DNA of 32,234 nt from a bacterium (GTDB lineage: Bacteria; Fibrobacterota; Fibrobacteria; UBA11236). The stretch covers positions 1 to 32,234 of the forward strand of contig OMJM01000083.1 of NCBI GenBank assembly GCA_900299345.1, in the 5' to 3' direction. Below are positions 15,120-23,139 of this stretch, in pieces. Both the position numbers and the translations under genes were made by a program. The number at the start of each line of letters is the position of its first letter. Positions within the stretch are counted from its first letter, which is position 1. Under the pieces are notes generated by a model that was not told the DNA's origin, ran no database searches, and saw only the letters and a list, made by a program, of their open reading frames with translations.

Positions 15120-15911
15120 ATGGAAGACATCCTCTCGCAAATCATTCAGCGCAAGGCCGGACGCCTGTCCGAGCGCAAGAAGCTGTTGCCTCCCGTGGAG
15201 GCCGAGCAGCAGGCACGGGTGATGCCGCCGCCACGCTTCAACCTGTTGCAAATCTTGAAGAGCGCGGCCCCAAGCGGGATCCATGTCATCGCCGAGGTGA
15301 AAATGGCTTCACCGTCCAAGGGCATCATCCGCGAGGACTTCAAACCGCTGGAGATTGCGGAAGCCTATGCGCGCGGAGGAGCCTCGGCTCTTTCGGTGCT
15401 GACGGAAGAGGATTTCTTCCTCGGTTCAGATGAATACTTGCGTGAAATTTCCGCGACCGTCGCCTTGCCGACCTTACGCAAGGATTTTCTCACGGATCCG
15501 TATCAGGTCTTCGAGGCCAAATTGCTGGGAGCCTCGGCGTATCTTCTGATCGTCGCCTGTCTGGAACCTTCCGTTCTGCGTGACCTGATCGCGTTGGGTC
15601 AGGATATCGGCCTCACGCCGCTGGTGGAAGCACACGACGAACGTGAAACCGAAATCGCGTTGACCGCCGGAGCACCGCTCCTAGGCATCAATAACCGCGA
15701 CCTGCGCACATTCAACACCACACTCGATACGACGACGCGGTTGCGCAAGCTCATCCCTTCCGGCATTCCGCTGGTGTCCGAATCCGGCATCTTCACGCGC
15801 AACGACGTGCTGCGGCTGCAGGCCGAGGGCTCGCAGGCCATTCTCGTGGGCGAAAGCCTGATGCGGGAAAACGACGTGTCCGCCAAGCTGCGCGAACTTC
15901 TCGGCGCATGA
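15120..15911 (+). CDS. trpC: Indole-3-glycerol phosphate synthase
   Basis: TrpC closes the indole ring to give indole-3-glycerol phosphate. The 263-residue TIM barrel shows IAEVKMASPSKG (57-68, catalytic Glu59 and Lys61), SVLTEEDFFLGS, LRKDFLTDPYQ, the catalytic Glu in PLVEAHDE, LGINNRDLRTF, and the phosphate site VSESGI and VGESLM. It is monofunctional: no TrpF is fused. Its stop overlaps the phosphatase gene start (ATGA). trpF, trpB and trpA are not in the window, so the pathway must be completed elsewhere. Confidence 0.97.
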   Translation: MEDILSQIIQRKAGRLSERKKLLPPVEAEQQARVMPPPRFNLLQILKSAAPSGIHVIAEVKMASPSKGIIREDFKPLEIAEAYARGGASALSVLTEEDFFLGSDEYLREISATVALPTLRKDFLTDPYQVFEAKLLGASAYLLIVACLEPSVLRDLIALGQDIGLTPLVEAHDERETEIALTAGAPLLGINNRDLRTFNTTLDTTTRLRKLIPSGIPLVSESGIFTRNDVLRLQAEGSQAILVGESLMRENDVSAKLRELLGA

Positions 15912-16378
15912 CTCGCCTTTTATTTGTTTGCATGGGAAACATCTGCCGCTCGCCGCTGGCGGAGGGGATTTTCCTGCACCTTGCCGCGCAAAGCGGACAA
16001 CGGGATCGCTTCGAGGTGGATTCCGCTGGCATCGGCGATTGGCACGTAGGCCATGAACCGGATCCCCGTTCACAGGCTGTGGCGAACAAACACGGCATCA
16101 CGCTCGTCTGCCGCGCACGGCAAATCGAATCGCCGGAGGATTTCGAGAACTTCGATCTGCTGCTGGCCATGGATCGCCAGAACCACAGAGATTTGATTTC
16201 GCTATCGCCGTCGGAGCATCAGGGGAAAATCCATCTCATGCGGGAGTACGATCCCGAAGGCGGGAACAAGGCGGAAGTTCCGGATCCATATTACGGTGGC
16301 CCGCGCGGATTTGATGATGTTTATCAGATGCTTTATAGGTCTTGTGAAAAATTGCTGGAGGATTTGGTAAAGCGATAA
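15908..16378 (+). CDS. Low-molecular-weight protein-tyrosine phosphatase
   Basis: A 156-residue cysteine phosphatase of the LMW family. The P-loop CMGNICRS lies at residues 8-15 with the nucleophile Cys8 and phosphate-binding Arg14, and the catalytic Asp is in DPYYGG (about 125-130). Family helices such as SPLAEGIF and FDDVYQML are present. These enzymes dephosphorylate phosphotyrosine on proteins, often exopolysaccharide kinases, but no kinase or polysaccharide gene is nearby. The start overlaps the trpC stop by ATGA, so it appears to be the last gene of the trp operon. It ends 26 bases before the convergent rapA stop, with no obvious terminator hairpin between. Confidence 0.93.
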   Translation: MTRLLFVCMGNICRSPLAEGIFLHLAAQSGQRDRFEVDSAGIGDWHVGHEPDPRSQAVANKHGITLVCRARQIESPEDFENFDLLLAMDRQNHRDLISLSPSEHQGKIHLMREYDPEGGNKAEVPDPYYGGPRGFDDVYQMLYRSCEKLLEDLVKR

Positions 16379-16404
16379 GAACTTAGGATGTGGAATCACT
16401 TTCT

Positions 16405-19197
16405 CTACATCCCCATCTTCCCCATCAACACCAACCTCACCGCATCGAGACGCAACTCCGCCTGCGCAATATGCCGCAGGACTTCGTCCGCATGCCGCCC
16501 GGCGGCATCGACTTCCGCGTCGGAGACGGCCGGGTTCATGGCCTGAAGATCCCGCAGGCGATCCCGTTCCGCGATGAGCCGACGTCCGGCTTCCTGATGC
16601 ACCGACTTCTTCACCGAGGCTTCCTTTAACGCAGCCTGTTCCCGCGCCGCGTCGAGCAGTTTCGGAACCAGCTCCTCGAAGAGAGTGTGATGCTCCTCGA
16701 GCAACAAGGCCGAGGCCATGTCCGGTTCCGCCGCGTCCATTGCCGCCAACAGTGAGATCAGATTCTCGCCCTTGTCGTTCACCAGCACTCGGATCGGCGT
16801 GGGTGGCAGAAAGCGATCGATATGCAACGCGCCCGGAGCCGCAGCTTCGAGCAGAAACACGGCCTCCAATGCAAGGCCGCGCTTGGGCGCTGAAACCCAC
16901 TCCACGAACCCCGTGGTTCCATCCTCGCCTTCCAGCAGTAGATCCACCGCCGATCGCACCAACGGGTGATCGATGGAGGCGAACGCCAGATCCTCGTGCG
17001 TCAATGCCGCGCCGCGATCATAGGTAAGGCCCAGACCCGATTCCGGAATTCCGGGAAAGGTATCGAGCAGCATGCGCTCGCCGGGAAACACGAACTGGCC
17101 GCGCGGCACGGCCGTGTCCTGCACGTCGAGGCCGAAATGATCGAATACCTCGGTGAGATATTCCTGCAGCGCTTCGTTCCCATCGCCCTCGTGGATCTCC
17201 GCGATGAGATCCGTGGCGAGATCAGATTTATTGCTGTTGAGTTCCAGCAATCGATCCCTCCCCTTCTCCAAAGTCTCCCGCACTCGTTGCACCAGTTCCC
17301 GGGTTTCCTCGAGCAAATTCTCCAGAAGATCGGAGGATTCACACGCGGCAAGAAGTTTTCCAATCAACGCCTCGTGGAAATAGTCCGCGCCCAGCACGGT
17401 GTCCTGGAAGGCATTGATGCCCTCATGATACCAGCGGAACACGACTTCGTGCGGCGTGCTGCGCAGATACGGAATGTGGATGTGGATATCGCTTTTCTGC
17501 CCGATGCGATCCAAGCGCCCGATGCGCTGCTCCAACACACTGGGATCGAGCGGCAGATCGAACAACACCAGATGATGCGCGAATTGGAAGTTGCGTCCCT
17601 CGCTGCCGATCTCCGAGCAAATCAGCAGTTGCGCGCCGTCGGGCTGGGCGAAATACGCCGCGTTACGGTCGCGCGTCGTCATGGTGAGGTTTTCGTGGAA
17701 CGACGCAAACGTAGCCGTGGTCAATGTCGGCAGTGCTTCCTGCAAGGCGAATACCACGGACTTGTGCGCGCACAACAGCAGCACCTTTTCGTCCGAATGC
17801 TCCTTGAGAAATTCCACCAGCCACAGCAAACGCGGATCGCGGGGTGGAACCTGCGACATGACCTGCACTGGATCAATTCCCGCATGTTCGGATCCGGGCT
17901 CCAGCGGCACGGGATGGACGATACGCTTGGGAAATCCACCCAAAGCCTGACGCCGGTTACGGAACATCATGCGTCCGGTGCCATGGCGATCCACCAAATC
18001 CTCGATCAATTTTTCAAGCGATCCGGGTTTCCGATCCAGATATTCTGACACACGTGACTGCAACGCCGCGTCGCCAGGAAACGCTTTTCGCAAACCTTGC
18101 GCGATTTCGGCTTGCGGCTCCACGGAAGAAAGCAAACCATCCGCCAAAACCGCAATTTCTTCGTACCGCTGGGTTTCCGCGAGATAGGCATTGAGATTAG
18201 AGAATCGATCCGGATCGAGCAAGCGAAGCCGCGCAAAATGACCGGCCTGCCCCAATTGGATCGGTGTGGCGGTAAGCAGCAAAACACCGTTCGCAGCTGC
18301 CGCCAGTTTTTCCACCGCTGCATATTCAGGCGAGGATTTTTCCGCAGACCACTGCAAGTGATGTGCTTCGTCCACAATCAATAGATCGATCCCGGCAGCA
18401 ACGGCTTGTTCCACCCGGCGCGGTGACGCGGCGAGAAAATCCACAGCGCACAAAACCGTCTGGCGATCTGCAAAAGGATTTTTCGACGAATCCCCTTTTT
18501 CCTCGGCGCGGCAGAGATCCTCATCCAACACGGTGAACATGTGGTTGAAACGACGGTACATCTCCACCAGCCATTGGTGCACGAGCTGCGACGGTGCGGC
18601 GATGAGTACGCGACGGGCCTGTCCTGTGACGTGCAATCGATGGAAAATGAGGCCGGCCTCAATGGTTTTTCCGAGTCCCACCTCGTCCGCCAGCAACACA
18701 CGAGGACGGTGACGCGACGCCACCTCATGCGCAATGGACAACTGGTGCCGCAGCAGTTCCATGCGCGAACCCGCGAGGCCGCGCACGCGCGACCCCAGCA
18801 TTTCACGACGGAATTCCTGCGTGCGCAACCGCAACGCAAACGCACGCGGCTTGCCGACCTGTCCCGCGAGCAGGCGCTTGTCCGGATCGGAGAAACTCAT
18901 GCGGTCGAGCAGTTGCTGTTCGGGCAAAGTTTCGGTGTGGCCGCAATAGGTGAGCAGACCTGCGCTTTCCTTCACCTCGCGCACCACGAACACCTGTCCG
19001 TCGCGGCCGCGGGCGCGATCCCCGGGACGGAGCCGTGCCCGACGCAGCGGAGCATTGCGATGCATGTATACGCGGATTTCACCGGCCGCCGCAAAGCGAA
19101 TTTTCACATCGCGGAAGCCGGTTTCAAGAACCTCGCCCAGTCCAAGTTCGGGTTCGCTGTCGCTGACCCAGCGCTGGCCGGGGATGAACTTGTTCAT
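16405..19197 (-). CDS. rapA: RapA-like SNF2/Swi2 ATPase (RNA polymerase recycling factor)
   Basis: RapA binds RNA polymerase and uses ATP to remobilise stalled or post-termination complexes. The 930-residue product matches the RapA plan. It has N-terminal Tudor-like domains beginning FIPGQRWVSDSEPELGLGEV, then HQLSIAHEVASRHRPRVLLA. The helicase core has Walker A DEVGLGKTIEAG (about 170-181), DEAH box VDEAHHLQWS (about 275), TATPIQLGQAGHFARLRLLD (about 309) and motif VI EQRIGRLDRIGQ (about 550). A long C-terminal RapA-specific region follows. Length is close to E. coli RapA (968). Its ATG overlaps the leuA stop (ATGA), so it appears to be co-transcribed with leuA behind the leucine attenuator, an unexpected partnership. 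Confidence 0.92.
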   Translation of the reverse strand: MNKFIPGQRWVSDSEPELGLGEVLETGFRDVKIRFAAAGEIRVYMHRNAPLRRARLRPGDRARGRDGQVFVVREVKESAGLLTYCGHTETLPEQQLLDRMSFSDPDKRLLAGQVGKPRAFALRLRTQEFRREMLGSRVRGLAGSRMELLRHQLSIAHEVASRHRPRVLLADEVGLGKTIEAGLIFHRLHVTGQARRVLIAAPSQLVHQWLVEMYRRFNHMFTVLDEDLCRAEEKGDSSKNPFADRQTVLCAVDFLAASPRRVEQAVAAGIDLLIVDEAHHLQWSAEKSSPEYAAVEKLAAAANGVLLLTATPIQLGQAGHFARLRLLDPDRFSNLNAYLAETQRYEEIAVLADGLLSSVEPQAEIAQGLRKAFPGDAALQSRVSEYLDRKPGSLEKLIEDLVDRHGTGRMMFRNRRQALGGFPKRIVHPVPLEPGSEHAGIDPVQVMSQVPPRDPRLLWLVEFLKEHSDEKVLLLCAHKSVVFALQEALPTLTTATFASFHENLTMTTRDRNAAYFAQPDGAQLLICSEIGSEGRNFQFAHHLVLFDLPLDPSVLEQRIGRLDRIGQKSDIHIHIPYLRSTPHEVVFRWYHEGINAFQDTVLGADYFHEALIGKLLAACESSDLLENLLEETRELVQRVRETLEKGRDRLLELNSNKSDLATDLIAEIHEGDGNEALQEYLTEVFDHFGLDVQDTAVPRGQFVFPGERMLLDTFPGIPESGLGLTYDRGAALTHEDLAFASIDHPLVRSAVDLLLEGEDGTTGFVEWVSAPKRGLALEAVFLLEAAAPGALHIDRFLPPTPIRVLVNDKGENLISLLAAMDAAEPDMASALLLEEHHTLFEELVPKLLDAAREQAALKEASVKKSVHQEAGRRLIAERDRLRDLQAMNPAVSDAEVDAAGRHADEVLRHIAQAELRLDAVRLVLMGKMGM

Positions 19198-20777
19198 CCT
19201 ATCAACCGGTTCATCCCGTTGAACAACGCCTTGACGTTGGCCTTGATCGTATCCTTGTCCTTGCCACGCCCGATGGCCACAGGACCTTCGGGTGGGTTGC
19301 CGGAACCGGACTTGCGCTGCAGCTTGATTTCGGACAGCGCATAAGCCGCGAAATCGAGATGCTCGATGTCCACCGCATGCTGGGCGTATTCGATCAGATG
19401 GAAATACAGTCCGATGCTTTCCACCGCATGCATGCAGGCATCCACCGGACCGGTTCCCCGGCCGATCAAGGTTTGTTCCTTCCCCTTCCAGCGGACATCA
19501 AAGGAAAATTGCTTCTCCTCCGGGTTCATCTCGTCGGGAGTGACACGCAACGCCTTGAACTCCAGCGCGCCGGTAGTGGCCAGCAACACCTCATCATAGG
19601 CCCGCACCAAATCCGCATCCGCCAACTCGCCCTGCTTCTCCTCGGAGATCTTCTTCAGCACCGGCTGGAGTTGCGCGGCTTCTTCCACGGTGATGGGCAG
19701 ACCCAAACCCTGGATGATCTCATGCACCGCCGCCTTGCCCGACTGGCTGGTGAAAACCAGCTTGTCCGACTCTTTGCGGCCGATCAAGTCGGCTTCGAAG
19801 GCGCGATATGCCCCCTTCTTCATGCCCTTGGTCTTGGCCGCGCCGTCCTGATGGATGCCGCTGCGATGCGCCACTACGTCGGACCCGACCAGCGGAGCCT
19901 TTTCGTAAATCGGCACGCGTGACCATTCGGAGATCAGCAACGCGGTCTCGTAAATCTCCTCCATGTTCAAACCCGTGTCGATTCCGCAGTTGTGCAGCGA
20001 CACCGCGACCTCATACATGTTGGTGTTGCCTGCGCGCTCGCCCAAACCGTTCAAGGCGCATTCCAGCTGCGTGGCTCCGGCGAAGAAACTCTCCACCGTG
20101 GTGGCTGTGGCCATGCCCAAATCGTTATGAGTATGCACTGCGATGGTGATGTGTTTCGGCAACGCCGCCACAACCTGATTCACCATGTCCACGAACACCA
20201 TGGGACGATAGCGCTCCACCGTGTTGGGCAGATTGATCACCGTGGCCCCTGCCGCGATCACGGCCTGAAAAGTCTCGATGACGAAATCCATGTTGTCGAC
20301 GCAATCGCCGAAATGCTCCGCCGAGAACTGGATGCTGCCGCGCCCGTTCATCAACTTCTTAATCAAGGCCACCGAATCGACGGCGCGTTTCTGCACCTGA
20401 TCCGGCGTCATGCGCAACACGTGCTCCATGTTGTACTCGGACGTGGTGATGAAGGTGTGAATACGCGGATTGGGCGCGTGCTTCACTGCCTCCCACGCCC
20501 GCTCGATGTCGCGTGGCACGGTGCGGGCCAGGCTAGAAATCACCACATTCTCCGGACCCATTTTGGCCAGATGCTCCACAGCGACAAAATCCATCTCGCT
20601 CGCCCCGGCATAGCCCACTTCGATGCCCTGCGCGCCCAGTTTCAGGAGCTGGCGGAATACCCGCTCCTTCTCGTGGAGATCCCACGGGTGGCGCAAAGCC
20701 TGATTACCGTCGCGCAAGGTGACGTCGTAGAAAAAGGGCTGTCTTCCCGTCTTTGCTGTCTGTTCACGCCCATTCAT
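19194..20777 (-). CDS. leuA: 2-isopropylmalate synthase (LeuA-type)
   Basis: LeuA condenses acetyl-CoA with 2-ketoisovalerate, the committed step of leucine synthesis. The 527-residue product has the catalytic barrel with FFYDVTLRDGNQALRHPWDL (15-34), GIEVGYAGASEMDF, HTFITTSEYNMEHVLRM, the metal-binding AVHTHNDLGMAT and NGLGERAGNTN, and HRSGIHQDGAAK. The C-terminal LeuA allosteric domain (about 395-525) has ATTGALEFKALRVTP and GRGTGPVDACMHAVESIG. Citramalate synthase is the main alternative, but the RDGNQAL type with this C-terminal domain and the leucine-rich leader peptide favour LeuA. The ATG has GAGAGGAG six bases upstream. rapA overlaps its stop. Confidence 0.88.
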   Translation of the reverse strand: MNGREQTAKTGRQPFFYDVTLRDGNQALRHPWDLHEKERVFRQLLKLGAQGIEVGYAGASEMDFVAVEHLAKMGPENVVISSLARTVPRDIERAWEAVKHAPNPRIHTFITTSEYNMEHVLRMTPDQVQKRAVDSVALIKKLMNGRGSIQFSAEHFGDCVDNMDFVIETFQAVIAAGATVINLPNTVERYRPMVFVDMVNQVVAALPKHITIAVHTHNDLGMATATTVESFFAGATQLECALNGLGERAGNTNMYEVAVSLHNCGIDTGLNMEEIYETALLISEWSRVPIYEKAPLVGSDVVAHRSGIHQDGAAKTKGMKKGAYRAFEADLIGRKESDKLVFTSQSGKAAVHEIIQGLGLPITVEEAAQLQPVLKKISEEKQGELADADLVRAYDEVLLATTGALEFKALRVTPDEMNPEEKQFSFDVRWKGKEQTLIGRGTGPVDACMHAVESIGLYFHLIEYAQHAVDIEHLDFAAYALSEIKLQRKSGSGNPPEGPVAIGRGKDKDTIKANVKALFNGMNRLIG

Positions 20778-20859
20778 GGGTCGCTCCTCTCTTTTGTCCC
20801 GTGGGTTACCGGCTCGCTCTTCGCGTCCGGATTCCGAATCCCCGGGAGGGCCCCCAATG

Positions 20860-20891
20860 AAAAAAGCCCACTCCGGGGAGTGGGCTTTTTT
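20860..20891 (-). terminator. Attenuator terminator of the leuA leader
   Basis: On the minus strand, GCCCACTC-CCCG-GAGTGGGC (20885-20866) is followed by TTTTTT. It lies between the leucine leader peptide and leuA, about 80 bases before the leuA ATG. Its 5' arm (CACTCC) can instead pair with GGAGTG just after the leader-peptide stop (20907-20902). A-tracts on both sides would also allow function in the plus direction. Confidence 0.85.
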
Positions 20892-20910
20892 CCAAACGCG
20901 TCACTCCTCC

Positions 20911-20967
20911 CTAGCCAAGATGGCTAAGCAGAAGTCCCAGAGCGTTCATCGGGGTCACGAATGACAT
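20911..20967 (-). CDS. Leucine leader peptide (leuL-like attenuator peptide)
   Basis: An 18-codon frame, MSFVTPMNALGLLLSHLG then TAG, lies between a promoter and an intrinsic terminator upstream of leuA. Five codons are Leu (CTG, CTT, CTG, CTT, CTT), four of them within five consecutive codons. The last six codons and stop can form the hairpin TAGCC-ATCTT-GGCTA (20926-20912). This is the classic layout for ribosome-mediated attenuation: when charged Leu-tRNA is scarce the ribosome stalls in the Leu cluster, letting the antiterminator form. The ATG at 20967 lies six bases after the -10 box, so it may be translated from a leaderless mRNA. The inner ATG (codon 7) is an alternative start. Confidence 0.75.
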   Translation of the reverse strand: MSFVTPMNALGLLLSHLG

Positions 20968-20973
20968 GCCCTT

Positions 20974-21003
20974 ATGATACATAATCACGCCGAGGCGTGG
21001 CAA
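20974..21003 (-). promoter_or_regulatory. leuA leader promoter with palindromic spacer
   Basis: On the minus strand, TTGCCA (21003-20998), 18 bases, then TATCAT (20979-20974); each box is one mismatch from consensus. The spacer and the end of the -35 contain the palindrome CACGCC-TC-GGCGTG (20999-20986), which could be an operator or a weak terminator stem for the upstream gene. The predicted start is at the leader-peptide ATG. Confidence 0.6.
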
Positions 21004-21008
21004 GGGGG

Positions 21009-21743
21009 TTAAAACGCCAGCGCGAGGCGCATTCCGCTGAAATCGGGGCTGATCAACGGATCGAAATGAAGGCCAATACCTTTGCCGCTAGTGCGCCGGT
21101 ACACGCGAAGAGTGTGGGCAATGGCCACCACGCGATTTAAGGCCAGCGCGCCCACGGCGAACGACATTGCCACGTTGGCCCCGCGATAATACCGCATCAC
21201 AGATTGGAACTCGCGCCAACGCGCTGTGTTCTCCGGTGAGCTTGAACTGCCGAAATCCCAGGTATTGCCCTGCGCTGACACATCGTATTGGCCATTGCGA
21301 ACGCCGGAGATTACTTGCGTCAATTCATAGCTGTCCTGACGGTGCTCGTATTCCTCATACGAACGGTAGCTGGCAAGATTTTCAAGGTAAGCCGCGCTCT
21401 TTCCCGAAGCGTCCACACCTGAAAATTCCGAGGCGTAATTACGGCCTGATTGCAGATAGCTTTCCCGCACCTGCCACGCGACGAACAGGCTGGCCCAGAA
21501 CCCAACCTCGACGAGAACAAAATTCCGCGCGCTTTTATTTTCGCGAAGATAGGCTTCGCCCGTACCGGGAAGCACTGCAGAGCCGAGCAAAGCCAAACCC
21601 AGTGATTTATCCTTGTTGGCGGTCTGGGAAGAGTCGACCTCGATCGTGATTTCCTTGGACGGCACGCCGAAGGATTCCGGACCGGACTGCGACCAGACAG
21701 ATATGGCGGCCAGCAAGATCAAAATGGAAATAACACGGATCAT
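21009..21743 (-). CDS. DUF5683-like secreted/membrane protein B
   Basis: A 244-residue protein of unknown function. It has a signal peptide (MIRVISILILLAAISVWS, cleavage likely before QSGPES). Two hydrophobic segments follow (about residues 50-67 with LALLGSAVLPGTGEAYL, and 75-93 FVLVEVGFWASLFVAW), then a Tyr/Ser-rich soluble stretch (about 97-180), and a third helix with GANVAMSFAVGALALNRVVA. The pattern (G-x-A-VLPGTGEAY, long loop, helix ending NRVVAIAHTLRVYRR) parallels its upstream neighbour, so the two look like diverged tandem paralogues. ATG 21743 lies two bases after the neighbour's stop, indicating an operon. A start at 21785 would lose the signal peptide. Confidence 0.7.
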   Translation of the reverse strand: MIRVISILILLAAISVWSQSGPESFGVPSKEITIEVDSSQTANKDKSLGLALLGSAVLPGTGEAYLRENKSARNFVLVEVGFWASLFVAWQVRESYLQSGRNYASEFSGVDASGKSAAYLENLASYRSYEEYEHRQDSYELTQVISGVRNGQYDVSAQGNTWDFGSSSSPENTARWREFQSVMRYYRGANVAMSFAVGALALNRVVAIAHTLRVYRRTSGKGIGLHFDPLISPDFSGMRLALAF

Positions 21744-21745
21744 GA

Positions 21746-23101
21746 TCAGAACGACAACGTGGCCTTCATCATCGTGCGCGGCCACCCCTGTTCGAAAACC
21801 AGTCCGCCGTCGACATTCAAACGATCATACCACGCGGACTCCGTCTCGTAAAGTTTTCGGTTGTAATGCCGCGCCGTCAGTGCGGCATCCAACGCCGAGG
21901 CGATGTGGTTGATGACGATGCCGCCCACGAACCAGGCCTGCATGCGGGAATATTGATTGGCCTTGGCGCGCATGGAGATGTACTCGTCACGGAAATCGCT
22001 AGTGCCCGCGAAACCGGAATCCTTGTCGAAAGCCACGTTCTTCGCGTCCCGCCAGCCGGCGATGAATTCCTGATCCTGCCCGATCATTTCGTAAAAAGCA
22101 TAGGGGTCCGGGAACGCCGCACGAATGGCGTGGTTGGTATCCGGATTCGTGGTCTCACGATTGTGGACGTACTGGCTGAATGAGGCATAGTCGGCCGGAT
22201 CGCCAGTGGGATCCTTGCAACCGTTGTAATAGGTCACTCCCGTTCCGGTGGCCTTTTCCTGAACGGCATCGCAGTAATTCTTCCGGGCGAATTCGCGCTC
22301 ATCGGTGCCCTTCACGCTACCGGCGCTGGCTTCATACTTGTCCTGGCTCCAGTTGGCATCCGCGAATGACCGGTACTTGCTCACTTGGCGATCATGCTTG
22401 ACCACCACGTATTCGTACCAGAAAGCTCCCAACACAATATCGGTGCTGAAGTAGATGGCGGCGCGAGAATAGGTGAATACGCTCTGCCCCACATAGGCCT
22501 GTCCCAACCCCGGAACCAGCAACGACATGAACAAGGCCCTCTTGGGACTCCGGTATTTTCCCTTCTGGCTGATAGAATTGATGTTGGTTTCTCGAACCAC
22601 CTTTGTACGCGGTTTGGGGACACTATCCGCAGCAACAGTCGGAGATGGGGTTGGTGCGGAAGGCGCAACGATGGCAGGTGTTACAACCGCTGCCGGAGAC
22701 TTGACGGAATCCACCTTGACTTTGGAAACCGTGTCCTTGACCGGCACACTTTCTTTTTTAGCAGCAACGATGGACTTCTTGACTGACGTATCCGGTTTCA
22801 CGGCTGCTTTGGCAGTTGTATCCTTCGGGGCCGCAATCTTCTTCTTCAGAACCGTCGTATCCTTCACGGCCTTCGGCTTGGAGATTTTCTTGGGAGCCGC
22901 CACCGTGTCGGCTTTGGGTTTGGCCGCAACAGGTTCCGCAGGTTTGGGAGCAGGCTTTACAGAATCGGCCTTGGAAGGCATGGAGACGCCATACGGATCA
23001 TCATCTGCCGTGCCTTGTGCAAAGGGCATGGATATGAATGGCAGGGATACAACCCCGACGAAGAGCAGTAAACGCAAATAAAACCCCGTTTTCGGGGTCA
23101 A
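21746..23101 (-). CDS. DUF5683-like protein A with long Lys/Pro/Ala-rich linker
   Basis: A 451-residue envelope protein of unknown function. After a signal peptide (about residues 1-29, possible cleavage PFA/QGTAD), residues 34-175 are low complexity: Lys, Ala, Pro and Val with recurring DTT, DTV and DSV units. That looks like a periplasm-spanning linker. Next comes the DUF5683-like core SPKRALFMSLLVPGLGQAYV (about 187-206), two hydrophobic helices, a soluble loop (about 240-370) and a final helix with FVGGIVINHIASALDAALTA. The start is TTG whichever codon is used; TTG at 23077 (MRLLLFVGVV) is the main alternative. A terminator-like hairpin (23097-23084) covers the beginning of the frame. It follows dapB and is coupled to its paralogue downstream. 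Confidence 0.7.
   Translation of the reverse strand: MTPKTGFYLRLLLFVGVVSLPFISMPFAQGTADDDPYGVSMPSKADSVKPAPKPAEPVAAKPKADTVAAPKKISKPKAVKDTTVLKKKIAAPKDTTAKAAVKPDTSVKKSIVAAKKESVPVKDTVSKVKVDSVKSPAAVVTPAIVAPSAPTPSPTVAADSVPKPRTKVVRETNINSISQKGKYRSPKRALFMSLLVPGLGQAYVGQSVFTYSRAAIYFSTDIVLGAFWYEYVVVKHDRQVSKYRSFADANWSQDKYEASAGSVKGTDEREFARKNYCDAVQEKATGTGVTYYNGCKDPTGDPADYASFSQYVHNRETTNPDTNHAIRAAFPDPYAFYEMIGQDQEFIAGWRDAKNVAFDKDSGFAGTSDFRDEYISMRAKANQYSRMQAWFVGGIVINHIASALDAALTARHYNRKLYETESAWYDRLNVDGGLVFEQGWPRTMMKATLSF
23080..23097 (-). terminator. Terminator-like hairpin at the start of the DUF5683-like gene A
   Basis: On the minus strand, CCCCG-AAAA-CGGGG is followed by TTTTATTT. It lies 43 bases after the dapB stop but overlaps the first codons of the next gene. 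It could terminate dapB, in which case the real start of the next gene is downstream, or it could control that gene. Confidence 0.5.
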
Positions 23102-23139
23102 TCTACAAATCGGGGGATATTAAGGCACGATATTGGGAT

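Noticed and set aside
16379-16404. Terminator expected between the convergent phosphatase and rapA genes
   Set aside because: No hairpin with a T-tract can be seen in the 26-base gap.
16966-18048. A 360-codon open frame on the plus strand
   Set aside because: It is antisense to rapA, which is certain from its helicase motifs; no motif is visible in the antisense product.
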